A stretch of DNA of 64,000 nt from Solitalea agri. GTDB lineage: Bacteria > Bacteroidota > Bacteroidia > Sphingobacteriales > Sphingobacteriaceae. Both the position numbers and the translations under genes were made by a program. The stretch is taken from contig NZ_JAMWYS010000035.1 in the NCBI RefSeq assembly GCF_023914155.1, positions 62,001-126,000 on the forward strand. Direction: 5' to 3'. Shown in pieces: positions 52,543-60,936 of the stretch. How positions within the stretch are numbered: position 1 is the first letter of the stretch; each line of letters begins with the position of its first letter. The notes beneath the pieces are model-generated. The model was not told the DNA's origin. It searched no databases and saw only the letters and a program-made list of their open reading frames with translations.

Positions 52543-53763
52543 ATGAAGGAAAAAAATAAATTAGACGGTTTGTTCAAGGATGCTTTTGACAAAGCAGGCG
52601 AACCTATTGCTTTTAGCGAGCAGGAATGGGGTCTGCTTGAGAAGCGGTTGGACAAGAAAGATCGTAAGAGAACACCTATATTCTGGATTAGCCTTGTAGG
52701 CGGTATTGCTGCCTGCCTGGCCTTGGTGTTTATTTGGTTCCAGGCACCTCAATCTGCAAAACAAGGGGAACAAAACCTTTCAAGCAAGCCTTTAACTAAG
52801 CCCACGGAGCAAGCAATCGTTAAAAGTAAAACAGACAAATCTGCTAATACAGTTTCAGAGGTAAAACCAATTGTCAGCAATAAGCCCTTACTTCCATTTA
52901 GTGAGAAAGAATCTAAAAACGATCTTTCAACTAATTATTTAACTTATACACAAGAAGGTGGTCAGCAAGCAAAAAATGATGGCTATATGCCACAGAAGGT
53001 CAACCCAATTAGTTCTATCAGCAAAGATTTAACTTCTGATACTAACAAAGCGGTTTTAACTGAACCTTTAAGAACCCAAGGTGTTGAAGGAGTTGGAATT
53101 GCAAAAGCTTCTGGTTTGAAAAAAGAAAAGTCCAATCGTCAGTTTGGTAAATTTACTTTTACGGTAAGTGCAGCCCCTTCATTTAATGGAGTGAATACCT
53201 TAAAAGATGCAAGTTTAGGTGGTGATTTTGGAGGTTTTCTTACCATGAGCTTAACCAAAAAGTTGAGTGTTAGCACTGGCGCTATTTACGCTAAAAAGGT
53301 GTATTCAACAGGCTATGAGAATTATAATCCTGTAAACCCATTGCCGTTTAGTTATACACCGACTTCAATTGATGCTGATTGTCGGGTGTTGGATATTCCA
53401 TTGAATATTAATTACCGTGTTTTTGAAAAGCGCAGGGATGCGATATCCATTACCACCGGTTTATCATCCTATATCATGCTGAATGAGGATTATCACTTCA
53501 ACTATAACTATTCATCTCCATCCGATCCTCAAAATTATTCAGTAAATAACCAGAATAAACATTGGTTTAATGTAGTTAATCTTCAGTTGCAATATGAACG
53601 TAAACTGTCGCCTGGAACCAGCTTAGGAATTCAGCCGTTTATGAAAATTCCAATAAATGGGGTTGGCTATTCAAGGGTTGACTTAAAATCGATCGGAGTT
53701 GCGATTAACTTTAATATTAACCTGAATACAAACGGAAAGAGCAAGGCGAAGAGCGGAAACTAA
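52543..53763 (+). CDS. Anti-sigma-like membrane protein fused to an outer-membrane-type barrel domain
   Basis: 406 residues. Cytoplasmic N-terminus (about 1-45, with KLDGLFKDAFDKAG and FSEQEWGLLEKRL, typical of the protein after an ECF sigma in this phylum), one transmembrane helix (46-66), a long Ser/Lys/Gln-rich linker (about 70-185), then a beta-strand-rich C-terminal domain (about 200-402) like a PorT-type barrel (FGKFTFTVSAAPSF, SVSTGAIYAKK, final INFNINLNTN). The build suggests an inner-membrane sensor with a beta domain in the periplasm. Its stop overlaps the stop of the GNAT gene on the other strand. Confidence 0.75.
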   Translation: MKEKNKLDGLFKDAFDKAGEPIAFSEQEWGLLEKRLDKKDRKRTPIFWISLVGGIAACLALVFIWFQAPQSAKQGEQNLSSKPLTKPTEQAIVKSKTDKSANTVSEVKPIVSNKPLLPFSEKESKNDLSTNYLTYTQEGGQQAKNDGYMPQKVNPISSISKDLTSDTNKAVLTEPLRTQGVEGVGIAKASGLKKEKSNRQFGKFTFTVSAAPSFNGVNTLKDASLGGDFGGFLTMSLTKKLSVSTGAIYAKKVYSTGYENYNPVNPLPFSYTPTSIDADCRVLDIPLNINYRVFEKRRDAISITTGLSSYIMLNEDYHFNYNYSSPSDPQNYSVNNQNKHWFNVVNLQLQYERKLSPGTSLGIQPFMKIPINGVGYSRVDLKSIGVAINFNINLNTNGKSKAKSGN

Positions 53764-54251
53764 ACAAGTTTCATTCGCATTACGTAGTCATTTAGTACGA
53801 ATTTACCATAAGGAATATCTACTTCTTCATGAACCTTAAAGCCCAGTTTGTCATAAAACTGCTTGGCTTTATTATATCGGTTAACATTCAGTTCTAAAAT
53901 CTCAGCACCTTTTGGTTTAATTTCACTAATAACCGAGTCAATTAGAAAACGACCAATTCCTTTTCCCTGGGTTAGAGGTAAAACGTAAAGCTTGTGAATT
54001 TTATAAATATTTTCATCGGTTTTGGAAAAAGAAGAAAAGCCTAAAGGAATATCATTTTCATAGACAATGATGAATGTATTGCCTTCTTGTTGTTGTTTTC
54101 GTAAGGCTTCAGGAGTATACATATTGCTATACATGTATTCTATTTGTTCATCAGAGATAATTCCTTTGTAGGTTTGTTTCCAGGTTTGGTCAGCAAGCGC
54201 AACAATAATATCAATATCTTGCGAAGTGGCAATTTTGTAGGTATAAGTCAT
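53760..54251 (-). CDS. GNAT family N-acetyltransferase
   Basis: 163 residues with the acetyl-CoA loop LPLTQGKGIGRFLIDSVI (about 91-108; Q-G-K-G-I-G) and the usual C-terminal LELNVNRYNKAKQFYDKLGFK. Substrate unknown. Its last bases overlap the stop codon of the plus-strand barrel gene by four (53760-53763), so the two converge with no room for a terminator. Its start overlaps the stop of the upstream gene by one base, suggesting coupling. Confidence 0.87.
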   Translation of the reverse strand: MTYTYKIATSQDIDIIVALADQTWKQTYKGIISDEQIEYMYSNMYTPEALRKQQQEGNTFIIVYENDIPLGFSSFSKTDENIYKIHKLYVLPLTQGKGIGRFLIDSVISEIKPKGAEILELNVNRYNKAKQFYDKLGFKVHEEVDIPYGKFVLNDYVMRMKLV

Positions 54252-54832
54252 CAGGCTAGTTTTTCAACTACAAAAATAGGCGATTTTGTTGTCGAGAATG
54301 TCACAATTCCATTGTTTTCTGTTTCAAAAACATCCTTATCGATTTGTCTGACACCTGTCATCGAATACTGATTCTCAGGGTTAAAGTTGATGATAGTCAG
54401 TTGTTCGTTAGCAGCAAACCATTTTTCAAGTTTGCTTTTTACAGGAAAGATCTTGGAATTTTTGTTTAATAGAACAATATCAATATGAGGGATACAATCT
54501 ACCAATCCAGCTAATTCATTTTGCTCGGCAATAATATTTACAGATGGAAACTCGTCCTCGATCAAATATTTAACGGCTTCATTTAATGAGTTAGAGGTTA
54601 ATATGATTGTTTTGGTAGACTCTTGAAACGGATCTGTTTCTGAAGAGTTAGTTGTAAAAACAGCGTCTATTTTTATCTCTTTGGAAAGGAGGTTTTCTAA
54701 CTCGTTTTCAAAAACAAATACCACCGGATTCCACTCCAATAGCTGTCCTAAATACTCATCATTAAAATCAGTATATGACGAAACAATTAATGCAGGTTCC
54801 TGCTTTTCCCGAACGATATGATGTGATGACAT
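54251..54832 (-). CDS. Possible degenerate thiamine pyrophosphokinase
   Basis: 193 residues. The opening MSSHHIVREKQEPALIV matches, from memory, Bacteroidota proteins annotated thiamine pyrophosphokinase; the order of strands (PVVFVFENELENLL, KIDAVFTT, KTIILTSNSLNEAVKYLI) also fits. But where TPK has the acidic LGDFDS motif this protein has TTNSSETDPF, so the catalytic Asp set is not visible. It could be a relic or a changed paralog. It shares a start/stop base with the GNAT gene. thiE and a thiamine receptor lie within 6 kb. The homology needs a database search. Confidence 0.5.
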   Translation of the reverse strand: MSSHHIVREKQEPALIVSSYTDFNDEYLGQLLEWNPVVFVFENELENLLSKEIKIDAVFTTNSSETDPFQESTKTIILTSNSLNEAVKYLIEDEFPSVNIIAEQNELAGLVDCIPHIDIVLLNKNSKIFPVKSKLEKWFAANEQLTIINFNPENQYSMTGVRQIDKDVFETENNGIVTFSTTKSPIFVVEKLA

Positions 54833-54975
54833 TTATTCGAAATACTATTTTGGTTTATAGACTAAAAGGCAGTAAATCTAATTTATTATTCGGTTTCTGC
54901 CTTAAAAAAACTGCTTAAAATACAGACAAATATGGAGTGTTTTTTGTAAATTATTAAGTCATAATCTCTCTCTTT

Positions 54976-55827
54976 ATGAAAACACCTCTACACCTTTCCC
55001 CCCTTTATTTATCTTTTTTCCTGATGTCTTCCTGCAGCCAAATGAGCCGTACAGATGCGACTTCAGAGATGTCAGTGCAAATTGTAGAGAATTTGTCATA
55101 CGGCAATGATCCGGAGCAAAAAGTTGATATACTTTTGCCCTCAATGCGCAATGATCAAACCAAGGTGATGTTGTTTTTGCATGGAGGATCTTGGAAAAAG
55201 GGCGATAAATCAGATTATACACCTGCTCTTAAGGCCTTCGCCCAACGAGGGTTCGTAATTGTTAATATGAATTATCGGCTGGCCGAAAAGAATAAAAATA
55301 AGTTCCCGGTACAGATGGATGATATTACGGCGGTAATTAATATGCTGGATAAACGGTCTCATGAGTGGGGATTTGGCTTAAAGAATATTGGTATTTCGGG
55401 GCATAGTGCCGGAGCGCATCTTGCCCTTCTGTATAGTTATCATTTTAATAAAACGGGGAAAGTTAAGGCTGTTGCTGCTTTGGCTCCAGTTTCCGATCTC
55501 ACAGATGCAGGTCGATTAGGAAACGCAGAATACCAAAATCCAATCGCTAACTTTTTAGGTAAAAAATTCCTTCAAGATTCTACCTTGTGGGCAGCAGCCA
55601 GTCCTTACTGGATGGTAACTGCAGGAGCTGTCCCGACCTTACTATTTCATGGAACTGAAGACAGGGTGGTCCCCATTAATCAAAGTGCCAAGCTCGAGAA
55701 GCGCCTAGAAAGCCTGAATGTTCCCTCTAAATTCATTAAGTACGATGCCGGGCATGTTTGGCTGGGAGCTGATTTAAGAGACACCCGAGACAATGTTATT
55801 AAATGGATGAATACCTACTTAAACTGA
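54976..55827 (+). CDS. Alpha/beta hydrolase lipoprotein, copy 1
   Basis: 283 residues. Lipobox MSSC with Cys20. Esterase-lipase fold of the BD-FAE/acetyl-esterase kind: oxyanion HGGSWKKGD, nucleophile GHSAG (ISGHSAGAHLALLYSY), Asp in GTEDRVVPI and His in AGHVWLG. A carbohydrate-ester or feruloyl-ester substrate is common in this group but is not shown here. The next gene, 18 to 39 bp on, is a paralog with the same plan, so this is a tandem duplication. Confidence 0.86.
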   Translation: MKTPLHLSPLYLSFFLMSSCSQMSRTDATSEMSVQIVENLSYGNDPEQKVDILLPSMRNDQTKVMLFLHGGSWKKGDKSDYTPALKAFAQRGFVIVNMNYRLAEKNKNKFPVQMDDITAVINMLDKRSHEWGFGLKNIGISGHSAGAHLALLYSYHFNKTGKVKAVAALAPVSDLTDAGRLGNAEYQNPIANFLGKKFLQDSTLWAAASPYWMVTAGAVPTLLFHGTEDRVVPINQSAKLEKRLESLNVPSKFIKYDAGHVWLGADLRDTRDNVIKWMNTYLN

Positions 55828-55866
55828 ATGCTTTAGCTTAAATTTATGCGACAACAAGCATTATTT

Positions 55867-56706
55867 ATGAAGACGCTTTCAACCCTGCTTCTTTTTCTGC
55901 TACTGGTTACATCATGTAAGCAAAATTTTAATGAACCTGAACCGGTATTAGAGGCAAAGCAGATCATGGATGTTTCTTATGGCAATGCAACCGAACAAAC
56001 CTTTGATGTTTACTTGCCTAAAGGAAGAGGCTCTTCGACGAAGATTATTGTTTTTTTTCATGGTGGAGGTTGGAAAGATGAAGACAAAAGCATGTATGCA
56101 CCATTGCTCACCTATTTTGTTGATAATGGATTTGCAGTAATAAATGCCAATTACCGATTGGCAAAAGATAATGCTGATAAGTTTCCGGTTCAAATGCAGG
56201 ATATCGAACAGGTTATTGATCAGGTTTTGTCCGACCATAATGAATATTCAGTTTCTGATAAAATTGCCCTTGCTGGCAATAGTGCAGGCGCTCATTTGGT
56301 GTTGCTTTATGCTTACGCCTATGATACCAACGGCAGGGTAAAAGCAGTTGCCGCTCAATCGGCGCCAACTGACCTTGTTCAAGCCGCTAACTCTGGAAAT
56401 ACACAGGCAATAAATACAGTTACTTATTTCCTTGGAAAAACCTATGATGAAGATGCCGAGCTATGGAAGAACGCCAGTCCTTATTGGAAAGTAACTGCTA
56501 ATGCGCCGCCAACTATCCTTTTTGTAGGGGAGAAGGACGATGTGGTGGTGCCGCAACAAAGTGTTTCACTTCAACAGCGACTAAATACATTACAAGTGAA
56601 AAATCAGCTGATAAGATATCCTAATGAGGGGCATGCATGGTTGGGGGCTAACCTGAATGATACCAGGAAAAAGATAGTTGACTGGCTTAATGCTAATGTA
56701 GATTGA
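55867..56706 (+). CDS. Alpha/beta hydrolase lipoprotein, copy 2
   Basis: 279 residues from the ATG at 55867 (MKTLSTLLLFLLLVTSC, Cys17 lipobox; an ATG at 55846 adds seven residues in front of the signal). Same fold as copy 1: HGGGWKDED oxyanion, nucleophile GNSAG, EKDDVVVP and EGHAWLG. The sequences align along their whole length with perhaps half the residues shared, so the duplication is old. GNSAG in place of GHSAG is a normal variant. Substrate unknown. Confidence 0.86.
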   Translation: MKTLSTLLLFLLLVTSCKQNFNEPEPVLEAKQIMDVSYGNATEQTFDVYLPKGRGSSTKIIVFFHGGGWKDEDKSMYAPLLTYFVDNGFAVINANYRLAKDNADKFPVQMQDIEQVIDQVLSDHNEYSVSDKIALAGNSAGAHLVLLYAYAYDTNGRVKAVAAQSAPTDLVQAANSGNTQAINTVTYFLGKTYDEDAELWKNASPYWKVTANAPPTILFVGEKDDVVVPQQSVSLQQRLNTLQVKNQLIRYPNEGHAWLGANLNDTRKKIVDWLNANVD

Positions 56707-56714
56707 TAAAGCAA

Positions 56715-56749
56715 AATGGTTGAATTGTTACGGAAACTATTCAACCATT
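56715..56749. terminator. Terminator between hydrolase and thiE
   Basis: An 11-bp perfect stem (AATGGTTGAAT, 56715-56725, with 56739-56749) and 13-nt loop between convergent genes. On the minus strand a short T-run follows, so it suits thiE best. Confidence 0.65.
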
Positions 56750-56763
56750 CTACAATACTACTA

Positions 56764-57402
56764 TTAATACATCTTTTTATAAATCTCTTTATAAACTGCT
56801 TCGGGATTATCAGCAAGGTTGATTGCAGAGCAAACAGCAACACCGTGAATGCCGGTTTTTAATAATTCTTCCACGTGTTCCGGTTTAATTCCCCCGGCGG
56901 CAATTACAGGCAGGTCAATTCCTTCATTCTTCATCCTTTCAATTATAGATGAATAATCTTCAAGAGTTAAATGACCTACACTATACTTGATGGTGGTTGT
57001 TGGTTTATACGGTCCCAGGCCAACATAATCAGCTCCAGAATGATAAACAGCCTTAATCTGTTCAAATGTATGTGCCGAGCCGCCAATTACTTTGCTGTCA
57101 CCCAGTATTTCACGGGCTTGCTCAACCGAAATGTCAGCCATTTCAATGTGTACACCCTGAGCGTCTTCTACGGTATTTACCACGTCCACATTTGAGCAAA
57201 CGATCAGGGTTGCTCCCCAATCATCGCAAATATTTGCGATCTGTCGTGCCTCGGCAATCCATTCTTCAGTTGAATGCTTATTTTTTGTACGGTACTGAAT
57301 CCATTTTGCGCCGGCTTTACAAGCCATTTCAGCCTGTTGAGCATGACTGAAATGATCCATGTCGAGCGTGAGGTAATGGAATTTTTCTATGTGTTTTTTC
57401 AT
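56764..57402 (-). CDS. thiE: Thiamine phosphate synthase
   Basis: 212 residues, TIM barrel. Joins HMP-PP and thiazole phosphate to thiamine phosphate. Visible: WIQYRTKN (34-41, where many enzymes have QLR-K), the IGGSAHTFEQI loop, GADYVGLGPYKPTTTI with the pyrophosphate-binding loop, and VIAAGGIKPEHVEELLKTGIHGVAV. It stands alone, without thiC, thiD or thiG. Other TIM barrel TenI-like proteins are close, but the GPYKPTTT loop favours true ThiE. A thiamine receptor gene lies 0.7 kb upstream on the same strand. Confidence 0.88.
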   Translation of the reverse strand: MKKHIEKFHYLTLDMDHFSHAQQAEMACKAGAKWIQYRTKNKHSTEEWIAEARQIANICDDWGATLIVCSNVDVVNTVEDAQGVHIEMADISVEQAREILGDSKVIGGSAHTFEQIKAVYHSGADYVGLGPYKPTTTIKYSVGHLTLEDYSSIIERMKNEGIDLPVIAAGGIKPEHVEELLKTGIHGVAVCSAINLADNPEAVYKEIYKKMY

Positions 57403-57484
57403 TTTATTGCAATTGGCTTTTAGCTCTTAGCGTTTATTGATTTTAAAATTTGATTTAAGTATTGCTAACAGCTACTGGATACAT

Positions 57485-57985
57485 TTACTTAGCCGCCGCC
57501 ATTCCCATAGAAGACCATTCTTCTTTTGCCGGCCCATATACACCTGTAACAATCAGCCCTGCCTGTCGCATAAGTACGGTAAGCTGTCCACGGTGGTGTG
57601 CCTGATGGAGAATAAGAACGGAAAGGACTTTTCCTTTTGGCCAACTGTCGCCATACATTTCCACTTCATTTTCAAGGTCGGAGTCGAGCCATTTTGAAGC
57701 AACCTGTTCTTTGGCCTGGTCAGCAGCGTTTGAGAATGCAAGTCGTATTTCATCAGCTGATTGTGGAGCATCAACGGTATCATCAATTTCCTCCAGTTTG
57801 AGCCCGGCCCGATTTAGTATCTCCGGAATACTGGCAGCAATATGCCAAACGAGCTGGCCCAACGTACGACCTTCATCATAAACCTTTTGATTTAATGACT
57901 TATCAGTAATTTGACGAAGCAAAGTTTCAGTTACCTGGTTCTCATAACTCCATGAGTTTAAAAAATCTTCAATTGTTCTGAACAT
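57485..57985 (-). CDS. DinB family protein
   Basis: 166 residues, four-helix bundle of the DinB/YfiT-like group. The metal ligands are visible as His48 (LVWHIAAS) and the pair in LHQAHHRGQL (about 131-140, H-x3-H). These proteins bind a divalent metal and include thiol-dependent transferases; this one has no known substrate. Single gene between thiE and the thiamine receptor. Confidence 0.82.
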   Translation of the reverse strand: MFRTIEDFLNSWSYENQVTETLLRQITDKSLNQKVYDEGRTLGQLVWHIAASIPEILNRAGLKLEEIDDTVDAPQSADEIRLAFSNAADQAKEQVASKWLDSDLENEVEMYGDSWPKGKVLSVLILHQAHHRGQLTVLMRQAGLIVTGVYGPAKEEWSSMGMAAAK

Positions 57986-58055
57986 AATTTTAGACCGTTT
58001 TTTTGAGCTATGAATTTAATAAAAAGGAGGGTGTTTCAAAAAGGGCTACCAATAG

Positions 58056-58102
58056 TATTCAGCAGCATGAAACTCAATAACAGGGTTTCATGCTGCTGAA
58101 TA
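58056..58102 (-). terminator. Hairpin past the thiamine receptor gene
   Basis: An 18-bp perfect stem (58056-58073 with 58085-58102) and 11-nt loop, 11 bp after the stop of the receptor gene. No U-run follows on the minus strand, like the susD hairpin at 26521. Confidence 0.65.
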
Positions 58103-58112
58103 ATAAATCTGT

Positions 58113-60581
58113 TTAAAATTTCAGGTTTAAACCAGCCAAAACGTTTGTTCCGGCTTGTGGAAAGTAGAAATTCTCATTAATTCGTTCACCACCTGCAATG
58201 TAACCCCAAGTGTAGCCATTCGGCTCATATTTAGCATTCAATAAGTTGTTAACCATTACGGTAAAGCCTAAGTTTTTAATGGATTTAAACTGCAGGTTGT
58301 AATTCAGTAATAAATCACTCACAAAAAATGCATCCATCGATCGAAGGCTACTCGAGGTATTGTCGAGGTATTGTTTGCTAACATATTTACCCGATAAACC
58401 AGCTGTAAAGTTTTTAAATGGGCTAATATTAAACTGTGTGCCGGCAATAAAGTTTGGAGAGTAAGCGATGTCAGTAGTCTTGTAACTGATCTGGTCTAAA
58501 TTACCCGTGTCGTAGTTAGTTACATACTCACTAAAGTTTTTTACTTTATTAGCGCTGAATGCCGCGTTTAAATTCCAGCTTAGGTATTTGGTAAGTTTAA
58601 AGTTGCCGTCAAATTCAACACCTGTACGGTAGCTCCCTGGAGTGTTTACTCTTATAGCCTCACCTACATCATTAAGCCGTCCGGTTAAAATCAACTGGTC
58701 CGTATAGCTCATGTAAAACAGATTAACTCCAAAGTTGCGTGTCGAAGTTTGGTTACGGAAACCCAGTTCTATATTATCCAGTTTTTCAGGTTTGGGACGA
58801 CTTTGTGGGGTTGATTTGGTATACTCATCTCTGCCAGGTTCTTTGTTAGTATGAGCGTAAGATGCATAAGCGCTACTGTTTTCGTCTAACTGATAGGTTA
58901 AACCAATTTTCGGATTGAAGAAGTTTAGATTAGCATCCTGTTGAACATTATTCTGTTCCTGATCGAATCCTAAGAAAGAATAATTCACTCGACGATATTG
59001 TAAATCAGTGAACGCGTTTAATTTATCATCGATTCCATAAGTTACTTTGCCATAAATGTTAAAGTCTTTCTTATTGGCATCGTCGTTATAATATTTTTTA
59101 TCAGGATTGCTGTTTGAGGCATATTGTGCCCAAATTACTTTTCCGTAGTGTGTCCCATCATAGTTATTATAAGCACCACCAAGGGTAAAGTTTAGTTTAC
59201 TTAGAGGTTTGTACTCCAATGAAAATACGGTACCGTAGAAATCATTATTCAACCATTTCTGGCGGATAAGGTCAGAGTTAGTGATGGTTTCATCGCCAAT
59301 AACTACGTTGTCAATGCCGTAGTTGGCAAGTTCTGCATTGTACTTGTACTCCTCGTAATAACCTTCGCCATGAGTATAATGCAATCCCACATTCATGGTT
59401 AGCTGATCACTTAAAACCTGGGTGTAAAATGCCTGGTAATGGTCCTGACGATAATTATCAGTTTGGTTGCTGTATGTGAAATAATTGTAAGTTCTTGGGT
59501 CAGAATCGAACAGGTTCGCTGCATCTGCCTCGGTATTGTACATAGCACCGTCATACCCTGAGTTGCGGTCGTAATGTGCTTGTAAATCCTCTTTGGTTCC
59601 AAATAGTTTTGCTTCCGGAATACCGTTCCAAGCCTGATAGGTCTTTTCTTTGCCCGAAATCACATTCACTTTAAATAAGCTTTTTTTGCCATAATAGCCT
59701 CCTGAAAGGAAGAAGGAGCGTAGATTAGATGAACCGCGATCAATAAAGCCATTTGAATTGATCATTGAGAATCGGCCATCAAATGCGAATTTGCCCATTA
59801 AACCGGTGCCCACTTTTAATGTGTTTTTGATAGTACCGAATGAACCTCCCGAGCTGTTTACCTCTGCAAATGCTTTTTCGTTTAAAGTATTGGTTTGGAT
59901 ATTAATACTGGCACCGAAAGCACCTACTCCATTGGTGGAAGTTCCCACTCCTCTTTGAATTTGGATGTTATCGATAGAAGAAGCCAGGTCGGGTAAGTTA
60001 ACAAGGAAGGAACCTTGTGATTCAGCATCATTTATTGGGATACCATTAATCGTTAAATTGGTGCGCGAACCATCACTACCACGGATGCGAATTCCTGTAT
60101 AACCAACGCCATTTCCTGCATCTGAAGATACCACTGCCGAAGGAGTTTGATTAAGAAGAAACGGTAAGTCTTGACCCAGATTTTGCTTTTCCAGATCGTT
60201 TTTGCTGATGTTTTTAAATGTAGTAGCAGAGTTTGCCGCCGCACGGGTTGATCGAACTACTACTTCGTCGGCAATTACATTGCTATGTTCAAGTTTAATT
60301 TCCAGACTTTTATCAGCCGTTAGGTCAACTATTTGCTCAATAGAAGTGTAGCCTACAAATGAAATTTGAAGGGTGTAGTTTCCTGGTTTTAACTTTTTGA
60401 AATTGAAATTTCCGCTCGAATTGGTTTGAGTGCCGATAGCAGTTCCTTTAATGCTAACATTGGCACCAGCTAAAGACTGGTTTGATTGTTTGTCAGTAAC
60501 CTTTCCGCTCAATTGCAATTGTGCAAGAGCTAATAATGGCATTACCATGGCTAATACGGCCATAAGTAAAACTTTTTTCAT
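58113..60581 (-). CDS. TonB-dependent receptor under TPP riboswitch, probable thiamine importer
   Basis: 822 residues from the ATG at 60581 (MKKVLLMAVLAMVMPLL, a clean signal peptide cut at ALA-Q; an ATG at 60608 adds nine residues). Carboxypeptidase-like domain (about 22-105, VSIKGTAIGTQTNSSGN), TonB-box region DEVVVRSTRA, plug with TGIRIRGSDGSRTNLTINGIP, and a barrel ending in GLNLKF. A TPP riboswitch lies in its leader, so it is shut off by thiamine pyrophosphate. TPP-controlled TonB receptors were predicted earlier as outer membrane thiamine transporters in this phylum. No inner-membrane PnuT is next to it. Confidence 0.9.
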   Translation of the reverse strand: MKKVLLMAVLAMVMPLLALAQLQLSGKVTDKQSNQSLAGANVSIKGTAIGTQTNSSGNFNFKKLKPGNYTLQISFVGYTSIEQIVDLTADKSLEIKLEHSNVIADEVVVRSTRAAANSATTFKNISKNDLEKQNLGQDLPFLLNQTPSAVVSSDAGNGVGYTGIRIRGSDGSRTNLTINGIPINDAESQGSFLVNLPDLASSIDNIQIQRGVGTSTNGVGAFGASINIQTNTLNEKAFAEVNSSGGSFGTIKNTLKVGTGLMGKFAFDGRFSMINSNGFIDRGSSNLRSFFLSGGYYGKKSLFKVNVISGKEKTYQAWNGIPEAKLFGTKEDLQAHYDRNSGYDGAMYNTEADAANLFDSDPRTYNYFTYSNQTDNYRQDHYQAFYTQVLSDQLTMNVGLHYTHGEGYYEEYKYNAELANYGIDNVVIGDETITNSDLIRQKWLNNDFYGTVFSLEYKPLSKLNFTLGGAYNNYDGTHYGKVIWAQYASNSNPDKKYYNDDANKKDFNIYGKVTYGIDDKLNAFTDLQYRRVNYSFLGFDQEQNNVQQDANLNFFNPKIGLTYQLDENSSAYASYAHTNKEPGRDEYTKSTPQSRPKPEKLDNIELGFRNQTSTRNFGVNLFYMSYTDQLILTGRLNDVGEAIRVNTPGSYRTGVEFDGNFKLTKYLSWNLNAAFSANKVKNFSEYVTNYDTGNLDQISYKTTDIAYSPNFIAGTQFNISPFKNFTAGLSGKYVSKQYLDNTSSSLRSMDAFFVSDLLLNYNLQFKSIKNLGFTVMVNNLLNAKYEPNGYTWGYIAGGERINENFYFPQAGTNVLAGLNLKF

Positions 60582-60649
60582 TTTTAGAATTGTGTTTTTG
60601 TTAAACAATGCGAATGCAAAGGGTATACAACCGCTTAAATTTAACTTTA

Positions 60650-60838
60650 CCTCCCTACGCCGGCATTATCCGGATCAGGTGCTCAACGTTAAGTTTTGAG
60701 TAACTCAGTCGTTGATGGGTATAATCTCAGCCTATATGGAGAATTTAAGTGTTAAGTTCAAAGTTTTAAGCTTTGCTCGCATGCATAGCTACTTATTACT
60801 TTCAACTTCTTACTATTAACTTCTCTTCGGCACCCCTT
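60650..60838 (-). promoter_or_regulatory. TPP riboswitch (THI element) with extended P3
   Basis: On the minus strand the conserved parts appear in order: GGGGTGCC (60829-60836), GGCTGAGATTATACCC (60717-60732), and the block from ACCTGATCCGGATAATG to CCGGCGTAGGGAGG (60650-60680). The arm between the first two is about 95 nt, where most have 10-20; its arms (60739-60770 with 60792-60825) form a long imperfect hairpin with about 25 of 32 positions paired. The aptamer ends 69 nt before the start codon. TATACCC recurs at 60621-60627 and could compete in an expression platform; no U-run terminator is seen, so control is probably at translation. Confidence 0.93.
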
Positions 60839-60936
60839 AAGAATTAAAGCAAAGGTATATTAAAAAATGAAAATAGGGAATAGAAAGATGTAGCCATCGA
60901 TCATTCCCTATCTTGATTAAGTGTTTATTGTAAGAA

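Noticed and set aside
54866-54903. Hairpin AAGGCAG/CTGCCTT as a terminator
   Set aside because: Only seven pairs around a 24-nt loop, and it lies in a divergent gap upstream of both genes where no terminator is needed.
60430-60699. An 89-codon plus-strand frame over the riboswitch
   Set aside because: It is antisense to the receptor start and the riboswitch, both of which are clear.
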